A stretch of 64,000 bases of DNA, taken from positions 248,001 through 312,000 of the forward strand of contig NZ_JACXBW010000001.1 of NCBI RefSeq assembly GCF_014712225.1, read 5' to 3'. Below the pieces are notes generated by a model. That model was not told where the DNA came from. It saw nothing but the letters and a program-made list of their open reading frames with translations, and made no database searches. The position numbers were made by a program, and so were the translations under genes. Shown here piece after piece: positions 8,906 through 17,976 of the stretch. How positions within the stretch are numbered: position 1 is the stretch's first letter; the number at the start of each line of letters is the position of its first letter. This DNA is from Pseudarthrobacter sulfonivorans (GTDB taxonomy: Bacteria; Actinomycetota; Actinomycetes; Actinomycetales; Micrococcaceae).

Positions 8906-9088
8906 GGTCAGGCGCCTTCCTTGGATGGCTGCGACGCTGCGGCCAGTGGCCGCGCTTTTTCCGCCACATTCAGGCTAGGCAACTCCGTGTGATCTGCGCA
9001 ACATGTCCGCGGATTGTGTCGGAGGCGTCCCTGCCCGGCGCCTTGGAGTGCCCGAAACCTGGAACGCCGGTGCCCTAGGATTCGGAGC

Positions 9089-9841
9089 ATGAACATTGCA
9101 GTTGCCGGCGGAACCGGAACAGTTGGACGCCACGTGGTCCGCATCGCCCTGGCCCGCGGCCACCGCGTCGTCAGTCTCTCGCGCGCCGAAGGCGTGGACC
9201 TGGTGGACGGCAACGGCCTGGCCGAAGCACTCAGAGGTGTGGATACGGTCATTGACGTGGCCAACACCCAGACGCTGAACGGCAAGAAATCCGTGCAATT
9301 TTTCACGGCCGTTACCGGCAACCTCCTGCAGCAGGGGAAGGCGGCCGGGGTTCGGCACCACGTGGCACTCTCCATCGTGGGAGCGGACAAGGCGGCCGCT
9401 GGATATTACGCCGGGAAGCTGGCCCAGGAAAAACTGGTCCGCGACTCCGATCTGCCATGGACCATCCTTCGCGCCACCCAGTTTCACGAGTTCGCGGAGC
9501 AGATACTGCATCGCAGCTCCCTGGGCCCGTTGGTACTGGTCCCCCGGATGGCCACCCAACCCGTGGCAGCACGCGAAGTGGCGGACGCGTTGGTTGACGC
9601 CGCGGAGGCGGGACCGCGGGGACGGGCTGCTGACCTTGGCGGCCCTGAACGCAGACAGCTGGCTGACCTGGTCCGCGCCTCTGCGCTGAAGCAGGGGCAG
9701 AAGAAACGCATCATTGAGTTCACCGCGCCGGGGCCGCTGTGGCGCGCGATGCGGAACGGCGACCTCATCCCGGAGCCGGGCGCCGCCGTCGGGCGCCAAA
9801 AGTTCAGTGAGTGGCTGGAGACCGGGACGCGCGGAACGTAG
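9089..9841 (+). CDS. NAD(P)-binding SDR-family protein (atypical, NmrA-like)
   Basis: A 250-residue Rossmann protein. GGTGTVG at residues 7-13 is the dinucleotide-binding loop. It keeps SIVGADK, a YYAGKLAQEK segment, which carries the YxxxK-like pair, and WTILRATQFHEF, typical of atypical SDRs of the NmrA/HSCARG type that sense or reduce with NAD(P)H. The ATG at 9089 has GGAG 4 nt upstream. Single gene between two small genes. Precise substrate unknown. Confidence 0.85.
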   Translation: MNIAVAGGTGTVGRHVVRIALARGHRVVSLSRAEGVDLVDGNGLAEALRGVDTVIDVANTQTLNGKKSVQFFTAVTGNLLQQGKAAGVRHHVALSIVGADKAAAGYYAGKLAQEKLVRDSDLPWTILRATQFHEFAEQILHRSSLGPLVLVPRMATQPVAAREVADALVDAAEAGPRGRAADLGGPERRQLADLVRASALKQGQKKRIIEFTAPGPLWRAMRNGDLIPEPGAAVGRQKFSEWLETGTRGT

Positions 9842-9852
9842 CCCGGGCGGCC

Positions 9853-9957
9853 TTAGTGGCCCCGCCTGGAGCGCATAACCCCTGCCACGAGACCCATGGT
9901 GCCCACCAAGGATCCGAGGATAATGCTGAGACCTGACACGTATTCAAGAATGGTCAT
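9853..9957 (-). CDS. tiny membrane protein, 34 residues
   Basis: Short frame with ATG at 9957 and AAAGGTG upstream. The product MTILEYVSGLSIILGSLVGT continues with MGLVAGVMRSRRGH: one hydrophobic helix ending in a positively charged tail, so N-out/C-in by the positive-inside rule. Similar tiny single-helix proteins are common and usually unannotated. Function unknown. Confidence 0.55.
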   Translation of the reverse strand: MTILEYVSGLSIILGSLVGTMGLVAGVMRSRRGH

Positions 9958-10181
9958 CGTTGACACACCTTTCATCTGGCTGGTCCGCTGACGCTAACTG
10001 CGAAAGCTCAGGATCTGCGCAAGACGGCCAGTGTGTCTGGTCACGATTCGGCGTCATAAACTCGTCACTGTTGCGTGGATCACATTTGCTCTCTACTCTG
10101 AGTAAGGCTTAAGAAGCGGGCCAAGCAAGAAATAGCAAGAAGCTGCAGCGTCGCAGCCACTGCCGGGGAAGGCTTTACAAC

Positions 10182-10508
10182 TTGAACTCCAAGCTCAACA
10201 TCGTTGTCCGTGTAGACCTCGACCATGCCAAGGCTCTGGTGATTGCAAAGGGGCATATCACCGTCCACAGCGTGAACGCACTTTACGTAGTAGTTAAGCG
10301 GGCCAATTCCTTAAGGGAAGGCCTCGACCTGAAGCTGGACATCACTCATGCATGGGTGGATGACGAAGCACTGGAAATGCTCCGTGCCGCTTCCGACACC
10401 CATCATCTGCCAGCCAGGATCGATCCGCAGCAGGCACCTTGCACCATCAGCGTGCTGGCGCCGCGCCGTGAGCATGCACCCGCAGGGCGCGAACTGATCG
10501 CCGCCTAA
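10182..10508 (+). CDS. STAS-like small protein, paralogue 2
   Basis: A 108-residue paralogue of the gene at 8573-8905, on the opposite strand. It also uses a TTG start (10182) with a GAAGG site 9 nt upstream. Shared blocks include VVRVDLDHAKALVIAKGHIT, ALYVVVKRANSLR and HHLPARIDPQQAPCTISVLA. The fold pattern fits STAS. The two copies flank the SDR gene and differ mainly in their tails (this one ends in APAGRELIAA). The conserved TTG start in both suggests deliberately low translation. Role unknown. Confidence 0.7.
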   Translation: MNSKLNIVVRVDLDHAKALVIAKGHITVHSVNALYVVVKRANSLREGLDLKLDITHAWVDDEALEMLRAASDTHHLPARIDPQQAPCTISVLAPRREHAPAGRELIAA

Positions 10509-10581
10509 GGCATCCAGGCAAGGCATCCGCAGCGCCCACGCATCGGGCCAGAGTGCCAGCCACAGACCCTTCACTTTCTGA

Positions 10582-10648
10582 TTTCCATGAACTGGGAGTG
10601 CAGCTGTATCCGAATAGACGGGTAGCTGCACTCTGAGTTCGTTGGAAA
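10582..10648. repeat. long imperfect inverted repeat
   Basis: Arms TTTCCA / TGGAAA, GAACT / AGTTC and GAGTGCAGCT / AGCTGCACTC are nested symmetrically around an 18-nt centre (10606-10623), with only 1-2 nt mismatches between blocks. It lies in the 330-bp gap between the STAS-like gene and the Wzy-like gene (convergent). No U-run follows. It may be a structured RNA, a recombination relic or a bidirectional transcription stop. I see nothing else in this gap. Confidence 0.55.
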
Positions 10649-10838
10649 CGCGTATCAGGGCCGCCTCCCAGGCGACAGCGCCACCCCACCTCGCCACCGT
10701 GGACTGATCCACGATCATGCTGCACCCAGCCACAGGGTCCGCCCTGCATGCCCAGCGCGTCGTTAAGCCAGGGCCGGCCCGGTGCAGTACGTCCCGGAAA
10801 GACGAGTGCTCAGCACAATGACTGGCTCCAGGGTGAGC

Positions 10839-12749
10839 TCAACGGTTTGAACCTGGCACGGTGACGCCGTTCTCACCGTTCACGGCCGTGGTGCCTTCCC
10901 GGAGCTTTGCGAGAATGGCTTGTTCTTCGGCAGGCTCGGGAGTGAGCGACGCTGCCTTAGTCACGTAAGCGATGGCGATGTCGTGGCGGCCTGCCCAAAA
11001 TTCCGCAAGGCCGGACTGCAGCAACACCTGCGAGTTGACGGGTGCCAGACCCCTGGCTGTGGAGAGGGTCTGCTGTGCCGCTTCCAAGTTGCCCGCCGCC
11101 AGTTGGCCAACGGCAAGGGACGTCAGCGACTCCACCGACTCAGGGTTTGAGTCCAGTGAACGGGTTGACCACTGGACGGCCGATTCCCCGGACCGAGGAT
11201 CCCCTGCAGCTGCCCTGCCGGCAAAGGACTGCCCCGCCAACATGGCAACATCGCCATCCCACGGCCGCAGGTTTGCTGCGGCCGTGAATTGTTCGGAGGC
11301 TTCGTTGAGGCGCCCGTCAACAACTGCATCCTGGCCCCTCTTCATAGCTATTTCTGCCGCCGAGGCCGTACCGGCCGCGATAGTCATTAATGCCATGGCT
11401 CCTGCCGCTGACCATGTTCCGGCCTTGGCAAACGGGTTCGCTGTGGTGGCTTCGAGAGTCGGGTTGACGGCTTTGACGGCTTTGACGGACTTGGCGGGCG
11501 CCGGCGAAGCAGCCGCTACACCTGCCAGGGCTCCGGCAAGCAAACCCGGGATGACGGCTGTACCCGGCGTCGGAAAATGCGTGAGCAGGACCAGTCCAAA
11601 CGAGAACACCGCAGCCATGGCACCGACGAAGAACAACCGGTCCTGTTCAGTGCCGCAGGCTCGGATGTTCCGCATACCGGCACGAAGGACGGCCGCACAC
11701 AAGAGCACGTTTACGATCAACAGCAGGACGCCGCCGTCGGTCAACCACTGCAGCGGAATCATGTGGGGACTGTCAGCTGGATAATCGGTGCCCACCCGTG
11801 CAGCGAACGCCTCACTTTGGAAGAGCGGCAGGGCGTCGACAAACCGTCCCGGGCCAACCCCCAAGAGCCAATTGTCTTGGATCAGCGCCCACGTGGCCGC
11901 CCACAGATCGGCGCGGCCTGTCACAGTTTCGACAGTAAAAAATCTCTCCCGGACACCCGGGAAGGCAAGGACCCCCAGGGCAACAGATGCTCCCCCGCCC
12001 AGCAGCCAGAGGGCGGCAACGCGCCATCCAGTGGTGCGTCGGCGCTGCCAAGCCCGCCAGGCCACAACGGCGAGAACCAGAATGCCGAGGACAAGGATGA
12101 CGGCCCGGGACCCCGAGGCCACAGCAACAAGGCCTCCGCTGACGGCACCCACAATGTCCCAGCGGCGGCCAAGCCAGGTGGCCCGCGGCAGCAGGGCAGC
12201 ACAGCCTGTCAGTCCGACGATTCCCATGTCTGTCGCGTTGCCGAGAGTCGCCCCCGGCCTGAACTCCTCCGTGTCCCCTAGCACCCGCACGCCGAACGCC
12301 TCAAGGACCGCCAGAACGGCAAGCAACAGCATGCCCCCGGCCAGCATCCGCATCCAGTCGGCCCGCCCGGACTTCCCGGCACCCGGACCAAAAAACCGGG
12401 CTCCCAACCCAAGGAGCAAGAGGTAGGCTGCGACTGTCGGCACACCCTCGTAGCGTGGCCACCGGCCCCAGAATGCGGGGCCGAAACCGTCAGCCATCAC
12501 GGCTGCCACCGCAAAAACTGCGAGGACGCCGACGGCACTCCAGCGTACCGACGGAGCCAGCCTGCCCCGTGAGGCCACAAGCAAGCCCACTGCAATTCCG
12601 GCCGCCAGGAGGGCAATCTTCGGAAAGGCAAAGCGGAACAATCCGCCGGGCATCAGAACAAAAATGCACCCCAACAGGACATACAGCGCAGCCCGGATGG
12701 GAAGACCGGAGTGAGGGATCTCCCCTGAAAAGCGCATAGCTGATTTCAC
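10839..12749 (-). CDS. O-antigen ligase/polymerase-like membrane protein with C-terminal TPR region
   Basis: A 636-residue protein. Residues 1 to about 430 hold roughly twelve hydrophobic segments with the Wzy/ligase signature LIQDNWLLGVGPGRF, the region that carries the catalytic arginine/histidine loop in the WaaL/Wzy family, followed by DSPHMIPLQWLTDGG. After one more helix (SAAGAMALMTIAAGTASAAE) comes a TPR-like part (QFTAAANLRPWDGDVAMLAG, then QTLSTARGLAPVNSQVLLQSGLAEF). In Gram-positives such proteins polymerise or attach cell-wall glycans. GTG start at 12749 with GAAGG. It is divergent from an SLH protein gene, so a role in the wall polymer that SLH modules bind is a reasonable inference. 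Confidence 0.82.
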   Translation of the reverse strand: MKSAMRFSGEIPHSGLPIRAALYVLLGCIFVLMPGGLFRFAFPKIALLAAGIAVGLLVASRGRLAPSVRWSAVGVLAVFAVAAVMADGFGPAFWGRWPRYEGVPTVAAYLLLLGLGARFFGPGAGKSGRADWMRMLAGGMLLLAVLAVLEAFGVRVLGDTEEFRPGATLGNATDMGIVGLTGCAALLPRATWLGRRWDIVGAVSGGLVAVASGSRAVILVLGILVLAVVAWRAWQRRRTTGWRVAALWLLGGGASVALGVLAFPGVRERFFTVETVTGRADLWAATWALIQDNWLLGVGPGRFVDALPLFQSEAFAARVGTDYPADSPHMIPLQWLTDGGVLLLIVNVLLCAAVLRAGMRNIRACGTEQDRLFFVGAMAAVFSFGLVLLTHFPTPGTAVIPGLLAGALAGVAAASPAPAKSVKAVKAVNPTLEATTANPFAKAGTWSAAGAMALMTIAAGTASAAEIAMKRGQDAVVDGRLNEASEQFTAAANLRPWDGDVAMLAGQSFAGRAAAGDPRSGESAVQWSTRSLDSNPESVESLTSLAVGQLAAGNLEAAQQTLSTARGLAPVNSQVLLQSGLAEFWAGRHDIAIAYVTKAASLTPEPAEEQAILAKLREGTTAVNGENGVTVPGSNR

Positions 12750-12802
12750 ATTTGACCTTCGTTTGGACTAATTCACCGATTACATCCTAGGATCGCGACT
12801 AG

Positions 12803-12820
12803 GGCCGCAGACTTGCGGCC
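12803..12820. promoter_or_regulatory. leader hairpin before the SLH gene
   Basis: GGCCGCA / TGCGGCC stem with a 4-nt loop, followed by TTTCCTT, about 30 nt before the start at 12850. It lies in the 100-bp divergent region shared with the Wzy-like gene. It could stabilise the leader or attenuate transcription. Confidence 0.4.
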
Positions 12821-12849
12821 TTTCCTTCGCATCAAAATGGGGTAAGTCT

Positions 12850-14766
12850 ATGCGTAGAGGTGCAACGAGCCGGCTTCGGCTTGGATTAGCAGTAATTGCA
12901 GCATTAGTTCTTAGCGCGATACCGCCGGCGGGTCTGGTCACACCCGCCGTTGCCGCCGGAACGGGCAGCATTTCAGGCACGGTTACGGTCCCGGTGGGGG
13001 TGGACGTGACGAGCATCAGGGTCTATGCCAATAACAGCGACATCCATGCTTCAAGTCCAGGGTGGGTGACGCCTGCTGTAAATGGAAATTTCACGTTTAA
13101 CTTTCTGGATCAGGGGGCGTACTACGTCTCCTTCAGTTATGGCGGGGGTCCTGTATCGCCCATAGTTTCCACGTCATATACGGGGGGCCCATCCCTGTCG
13201 ACTCCTGTTTCTGTTTCGGCCGGAAGCGCTGTTACAGGTATCAACGAGACGTTAAAGCCAGCCGCCATCGTATCTGGCACGGTTTCTGTTCCCGCCGGTT
13301 CGCCCGTATTTGAGGGAACCGTATTGGTCTTGGCAGGACCAGACTTTGCGGGGAATTCGGTATATGGAAACTTCATCACCCGGTCGGATAACGGACAGTT
13401 CTCCATTGGTGGCTTGAAATCTGGTAACTACAAGTTGCAGTATCTTCCAACAAGCAACTCTCCCTGGGCGAAGATGTGGCATGGAGGCGTTGGCGGCCAC
13501 GCGGCTTCCCCGGCAGTTGTCTTGACCGAAGGCGCACGCGTCACCGGCGTGAACGACCAGGCAGTGGCAGGCGCCTCCATCGAAGGTCTGGTGTCCGGCG
13601 GAGATGCCCAGAACCTGGTAACTGTAGTCGACGCAGCAGGAAACGAGACTGGAACAGGTGCTCTAAACGGGTCCTCATATTCCTTCCGCAACTTGTTGCC
13701 CGGCGCTTACACAGTGGGCTTCAACCGTTCAAGCGGTTCCTCCACGACGCTGGAAGCCCAGTACTACAACAACCTGCCTGAGGGTGACGGCATCAACGCG
13801 GCTAACCGCGTAACCGCGGCGGCTGGCGAGCAAGTGTCAAACGTCAACGCAACGATGCGAGTGGGAGCAACGCTTTCCGGCAAAGTCCTCACCGCAGAAG
13901 GCACCCCGCTGACCAACTCACAGGTTCGGGTTTACACCAAGGACGGTTCGCTCGTAACCCGCGGCGGGACCACGGATGGCGACGGAAACTTCACAGTCAC
14001 TGGCCTTACCACCGGCAAATACCTGGTGGCGGCCAACATGATTGCCAGCCACCCCTCCGGAGCCCTCGGCCCCATCTACTCGGGCAACGCCCGCACTGAA
14101 TCCGGGGCCACCGCGGTCTCCACCGTTGTCGGTGAAAACACCGACATCGGAACACTGAGCTACGGGACCGCGCCCGGCAGCACGCCCGTCTTCACCGATG
14201 TACCGGCAGGTTCCCAGTTCGCGGCAGAAATTACCTGGCTCGCGGAAAAGGGCATCTCCACCGGGTGGACCGAGAACGGGATCACGACCTACCGCTCGCT
14301 GCAGCCCGTCAACCGCGACGCCATGGCAGCCTTCATGTACCGTCTGGCAGGCAAACCGGCCTTCACCGAACCGGCCGTCTCACCCTTCATCGACCTGCCT
14401 GTCGGCACCCAGTTCTACAAAGAAATCACCTGGCTCGCCGCCCAGGGCATCTCCACCGGCTGGGACGAACCGGGCAACACCAAGAGCTACCGGCCGCTCC
14501 AGCCCGTCAACCGCGACGCCATGGCGGCCTTCATGTACCGTCTGGCAGGCAAACCGGCCTTCACCGAACCGGCCGCCTCGCCCTTCATTGACGTATCCGG
14601 CAGCACCCAGTTCTACAAAGAGATCACCTGGCTCGCCGCCCAGGGCATCTCCACCGGCTGGGACGAAGCAGGCAACACCAAGAGCTACCGCCCCTTCCAG
14701 CCCGTCAACCGCGACGCCATGGCCGCATTCATGTACCGCTACAACACCAAGTTCGGCTCCAACTAA
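12850..14766 (+). CDS. secreted CnaB/carboxypeptidase-regulatory-like repeat protein with three SLH modules
   Basis: A 638-residue exported surface protein. Signal peptide about 1-36 (RRGATSRLRLGL, hydrophobic core, PAVAAG). Residues 37 to about 445 contain four or more beta-sandwich repeats of the SISGTVTVP type (also IVSGTVSVPAGSP, TLSGKVLTAEGTPL with GNFTVTGLTTGKYLV), which match carboxypeptidase-regulatory/CnaB-like folds. Residues about 446-638 are three SLH-type modules (FTDVPAGSQFAAEITWLAEK, GISTGW, PVNRDAMAAFMYRLAG). SLH modules usually anchor proteins to pyruvylated wall polymer. The last 477 bp are nearly identical to the end of the next gene. A strong hairpin follows. Confidence 0.88.
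   Translation: MRRGATSRLRLGLAVIAALVLSAIPPAGLVTPAVAAGTGSISGTVTVPVGVDVTSIRVYANNSDIHASSPGWVTPAVNGNFTFNFLDQGAYYVSFSYGGGPVSPIVSTSYTGGPSLSTPVSVSAGSAVTGINETLKPAAIVSGTVSVPAGSPVFEGTVLVLAGPDFAGNSVYGNFITRSDNGQFSIGGLKSGNYKLQYLPTSNSPWAKMWHGGVGGHAASPAVVLTEGARVTGVNDQAVAGASIEGLVSGGDAQNLVTVVDAAGNETGTGALNGSSYSFRNLLPGAYTVGFNRSSGSSTTLEAQYYNNLPEGDGINAANRVTAAAGEQVSNVNATMRVGATLSGKVLTAEGTPLTNSQVRVYTKDGSLVTRGGTTDGDGNFTVTGLTTGKYLVAANMIASHPSGALGPIYSGNARTESGATAVSTVVGENTDIGTLSYGTAPGSTPVFTDVPAGSQFAAEITWLAEKGISTGWTENGITTYRSLQPVNRDAMAAFMYRLAGKPAFTEPAVSPFIDLPVGTQFYKEITWLAAQGISTGWDEPGNTKSYRPLQPVNRDAMAAFMYRLAGKPAFTEPAASPFIDVSGSTQFYKEITWLAAQGISTGWDEAGNTKSYRPFQPVNRDAMAAFMYRYNTKFGSN
14290..14766 (+). repeat. SLH-coding duplication, copy 1
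   Basis: Matches 17405-17881 base for base with no indel (constant offset 3115) and only a handful of substitutions. It starts inside the first SLH module and runs to the stop codon; similarity continues into the 3' flank (ACAAGCCAAACTAAAAG). Such identity between two otherwise unlike genes points to recent duplication or gene conversion. Confidence 0.95.
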
Positions 14767-14780
14767 CAAGCCAAACTAAA

Positions 14781-14821
14781 AGCGCGTGGGCCCGGACACT
14801 CGTTCCGGGCCCACGCGCTTA
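14781..14821 (+). terminator. hairpin terminator after first SLH gene
   Basis: About 15-bp GC-rich stem AGCGCGTGGGCCCGG / CCGGGCCCACGCGCT with a short loop, 15 bp after the stop. The U-tract is poor (CTTACTT), as is usual in high-GC actinobacteria. Confidence 0.8.
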
Positions 14822-15043
14822 CTTCGCAAGTAAAAGCTACAGCTGCAGAGGCAGCAGCGAAGTTGTGCGCGAGTGCTCACCGGAGCGTCGGATGCTGATG
14901 TCCGGTCGACCTTCCATTTAGGGCTGCCACGGATCGAGGGGCACAGCCTCCCTCCAACGCGGACACCGAATGCTCAGCCATGGCTGCCCGCTGCCTCACC
15001 TTCCCAGCACTATTCACGCGGTGACAAAAAAGGGGTCCTACAA

Positions 15044-17881
15044 GTGAAACTAGCAAGACATATTGCATTGGTGGTGACTGCTGCAATTCTCGCCTCCGGA
15101 GGCGGCACAGTGGTATCCACCATTTCAGCGCAGCCAGCCCAGGCGGCCGTATCACAGCCTCAAATCGACGCGGCGGTGGCGCGAATTCTGGGTGATACCA
15201 ACGCCGAACGCAGTAAAGCCGGGCTGACGCCCCTGAAACTGAACACGGCCATGAACACTGTTGCCCAGAACTGGAGCCAAGTGATGGGCGACGGCCGGGG
15301 CATGGTTCACAACCCTGACTACGCCTCTCAGATTCCTCAGGGCTGGCAGGGCGCCGCTGAAAACGTTGCCTACGGCTATTCACCCAGTAGCGTTACCGGG
15401 GGCTGGATGGGCTCAGAAGGTCACAAGCGGAATATCCTGGGGACTTTTACCCACATTGGAATCGGCTACTACATCGACGATCGTGGCCGTGGCTGGTTTA
15501 CGCAGAACTTCGGCAGATACGAAGTTCCCAACTTGACCATCATCAATGAACCGGTTACCACCGTAGGCAAGTTCGAATTTACCTCCACCTGGGCAGCTAA
15601 ATGGGACGAGCCGGTCGACGGCTACAGCGTTGAACTGTCTTCCGCCGACGGCACTCTTCTGCGTACAGAAAGCATCACTGTTCCCACCGTTACCTTTACG
15701 GGCCTGACTGACCGCACCGCCTACACGGTGAAAGTGGCCGCACTGAAAACGGACGCTCTCGGGACGCTTCACGTCTCCCCAGCAAGGACGTATGCGGTCA
15801 CCACGCTTGAAGACCTTCCGAGTGTCACTGCCCCCTCAAGCCTCATGCTGAGTTCCACTGACACCAGTGTCACAGCAGCCTGGGCAGCACCACTTTCCTC
15901 TTATGGCGTGGTCTTGCCTTACCGGGTTGAACTCCTGGCGGCAAATAAGGCTGTAGTTCAGACCGCTGAAACCTCGGACCTGAATTATGTCTTCCTTAAC
16001 CTCACCAGCAACACTGACTACACAGTGAGCGTCACGGCGAAAACACAGGTGCGGGACAACACGGCATCTGCCTTTGCCAGCAAAACTACCAAGACTGCTC
16101 CTTCTTCAGCAGCCGCAGTCACCGATCCAACCAACTTCGCAGTCGTCAGTGACACCCACAGCAGCATCAAAGCCACTTGGGCAGAACCAACAACCAGGAC
16201 CGGTGAAGGGCTGACGTACAAGCTGACCCTCTCAACTCTTGGAAAGCCTGATGTGGTCGCCGAAACGGCATCACTGGCTCACACCTTCCCCGGGCTGACC
16301 GGGAACACGCGTTACAGCGTGAAAATCCAAGCCAGCATTACAGCGGAGAACGGCGCCAACAAAAGCACCAGTGCCGGTGTCACTAGGAACGTCACCACGC
16401 TAATCAACGATGACGCTGTTTCTGTTACCGCCCCCACCCTCCTGCCCATCAACGTGGAAGCCAGGAACGCGACCCTTAGCTGGAATGCGCCGGCAACAGT
16501 GGTGGGGAAGCTTGTTGATTACGCGGTAACCGTGACGCAAGCAGGTCAGGCCGACAGAGTATTTAAGACAACGGCAACCACCTATGTCGTCTCGGACCTG
16601 CAGGAAAATGTTTCCTACACCTTTGGTGTGAAAGCCAACGCCGCTTCCCTCAACGGGAAGAACCTTGCCTCTGCCAGTTCGGCGCCCGCCACGCATACAA
16701 CTCCATACGCGGCTGACACGGTCGCCGTTGGTGCCCCACGTCTTTTGGGACTAACCGCTCCTACTTACAGCGTGATCACTGCCTCCTGGGCCGCGCCTTC
16801 ACCTGTGGCGGGCAGCATCACCGGCTACACGGTTACCCTCAGGTCCGGTAATACTGCCCTGAGCACAAGGACCGTTACGAATTTGAGCACCACCTTCACC
16901 GGCCTTACAGCTAACACGAACTATTCGGTGGAAGTGGTCGCCCACGCTGTTTCAGCAGACGAAACAAAGACGGCAGTTTCCGCTGCTGTCAGCGCCGCAA
17001 TCACAACGCCGGCGAGCATTTCCGCCCCCAATGCACCAACATCTTTCAAAGCCAGCTCGGTGACCCATAACTCAGCCGTCCTCACGTGGGACGCGCCCTC
17101 CGGAGTCATAGGAAATTTGAAGGACTACACAATTGTCCTCAAGCAGACGGGTATGGCCGACCGCACCGTTACAGCGACGGGCAATACCTACACGTTGACC
17201 GAGCTATTGGAAAACACGTCTTACACTGCACAAATTGCTGCAAACATCACATCCGCTCTCGGCACGGGTACACTCACATCCCCTAGCGCGGCTACGGAAT
17301 TGAAAACACTGATGCCGTTCAATGACGTTAACGGAAGCATCTTCATCAAGGAAATTTCGTGGATGAAGGACAAAGGCATTTCCACCGGCTGGGATGACGG
17401 AAGCTACCGCTCGCTGCAGCCCGTCAACCGCGACGCCATGGCAGCCTTCATGTACCGCCTGGCAGGCAAACCGGCCTTCACCGAACCGGCCGTCTCACCC
17501 TTCATCGACCTGCCTGTCGGCACCCAGTTCTACAAAGAAATCACCTGGCTCGCCGCCCAGGGCATCTCCACCGGCTGGGACGAACCGGGCAACACCAAGA
17601 GCTACCGGCCGCTCCAGCCCGTCAACCGCGACGCCATGGCAGCCTTCATGTACCGCCTGGCAGGCAAACCGCCCTTCACCGAACCGGCCGCCTCACCCTT
17701 CATTGACGTATCCGGCAGCACCCAGTTCTACAAAGAGATCACCTGGCTCGCCGCCCAGGGCATCTCCACCGGCTGGGACGAAGCAGGCAACACCAAGAGC
17801 TACCGCCCCTTCCAGCCCGTCAACCGCGACGCCATGGCCGCATTCATGTACCGCTACAACACCAAGTTCGGCTCCAACTAA
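15044..17881 (+). CDS. secreted CAP-domain protein with six FN3-like and three SLH modules
   Basis: About 945 residues. The GTG at 15044 has AAAGGGGT upstream; the frame opens earlier (14873) but that part has no signal peptide. Signal peptide about 1-37 (VKLARHIALVVTAAIL to AQAA). Residues 45-175 are a CAP/SCP-PR1 domain (ILGDTNAERSKAGLTPL, ENVAYGYS, GWMGSEGHKRNIL, HIGIGYYID, WFTQNFG), with the family histidine/glutamate pockets. Residues 176 to about 755 hold six fibronectin-III-like repeats of about 97 residues, each ending in Tyr-containing NTxYxVxV strands. Residues 756-945 are three SLH modules almost identical to those of the upstream gene. Probably displayed on the wall. Bacterial CAP proteins have no single established activity. 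Confidence 0.88.
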   Translation: MKLARHIALVVTAAILASGGGTVVSTISAQPAQAAVSQPQIDAAVARILGDTNAERSKAGLTPLKLNTAMNTVAQNWSQVMGDGRGMVHNPDYASQIPQGWQGAAENVAYGYSPSSVTGGWMGSEGHKRNILGTFTHIGIGYYIDDRGRGWFTQNFGRYEVPNLTIINEPVTTVGKFEFTSTWAAKWDEPVDGYSVELSSADGTLLRTESITVPTVTFTGLTDRTAYTVKVAALKTDALGTLHVSPARTYAVTTLEDLPSVTAPSSLMLSSTDTSVTAAWAAPLSSYGVVLPYRVELLAANKAVVQTAETSDLNYVFLNLTSNTDYTVSVTAKTQVRDNTASAFASKTTKTAPSSAAAVTDPTNFAVVSDTHSSIKATWAEPTTRTGEGLTYKLTLSTLGKPDVVAETASLAHTFPGLTGNTRYSVKIQASITAENGANKSTSAGVTRNVTTLINDDAVSVTAPTLLPINVEARNATLSWNAPATVVGKLVDYAVTVTQAGQADRVFKTTATTYVVSDLQENVSYTFGVKANAASLNGKNLASASSAPATHTTPYAADTVAVGAPRLLGLTAPTYSVITASWAAPSPVAGSITGYTVTLRSGNTALSTRTVTNLSTTFTGLTANTNYSVEVVAHAVSADETKTAVSAAVSAAITTPASISAPNAPTSFKASSVTHNSAVLTWDAPSGVIGNLKDYTIVLKQTGMADRTVTATGNTYTLTELLENTSYTAQIAANITSALGTGTLTSPSAATELKTLMPFNDVNGSIFIKEISWMKDKGISTGWDDGSYRSLQPVNRDAMAAFMYRLAGKPAFTEPAVSPFIDLPVGTQFYKEITWLAAQGISTGWDEPGNTKSYRPLQPVNRDAMAAFMYRLAGKPPFTEPAASPFIDVSGSTQFYKEITWLAAQGISTGWDEAGNTKSYRPFQPVNRDAMAAFMYRYNTKFGSN
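17405..17881 (+). repeat. SLH-coding duplication, copy 2
   Basis: Partner of 14290-14766. One of the few changes is coding (KPAFTEP becomes KPPFTEP). Just after the stop the flank ACAAGCCAAACTAAAAG is itself tandemly doubled (17881-17918). Confidence 0.95.
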
Positions 17882-17914
17882 CAAGCCAAACTAAAAGCTA
17901 ACAAGCCAAACTAA

Positions 17915-17957
17915 AAGCGTGTGGGACCCGGAAACTCGTTCCGGGCCACACGCTTAT
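17915..17957 (+). terminator. hairpin terminator after second SLH gene
   Basis: Stem AAGCGTGTGG...CCACACGCTT with inner CCCGGAA / TTCCGGG around CTCG, followed by ATTTGG. A diverged copy of the terminator at 14781-14821, so the 3' flank was duplicated together with the SLH modules. Confidence 0.8.
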
Positions 17958-17976
17958 TTGGAGTCCCCGCAAATGT

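Noticed and set aside
14873..15043. 57-codon extension of the CAP/SLH protein
   Set aside because: Would place the signal peptide inside the protein; GTG 15044 has AAAGGGGT upstream.
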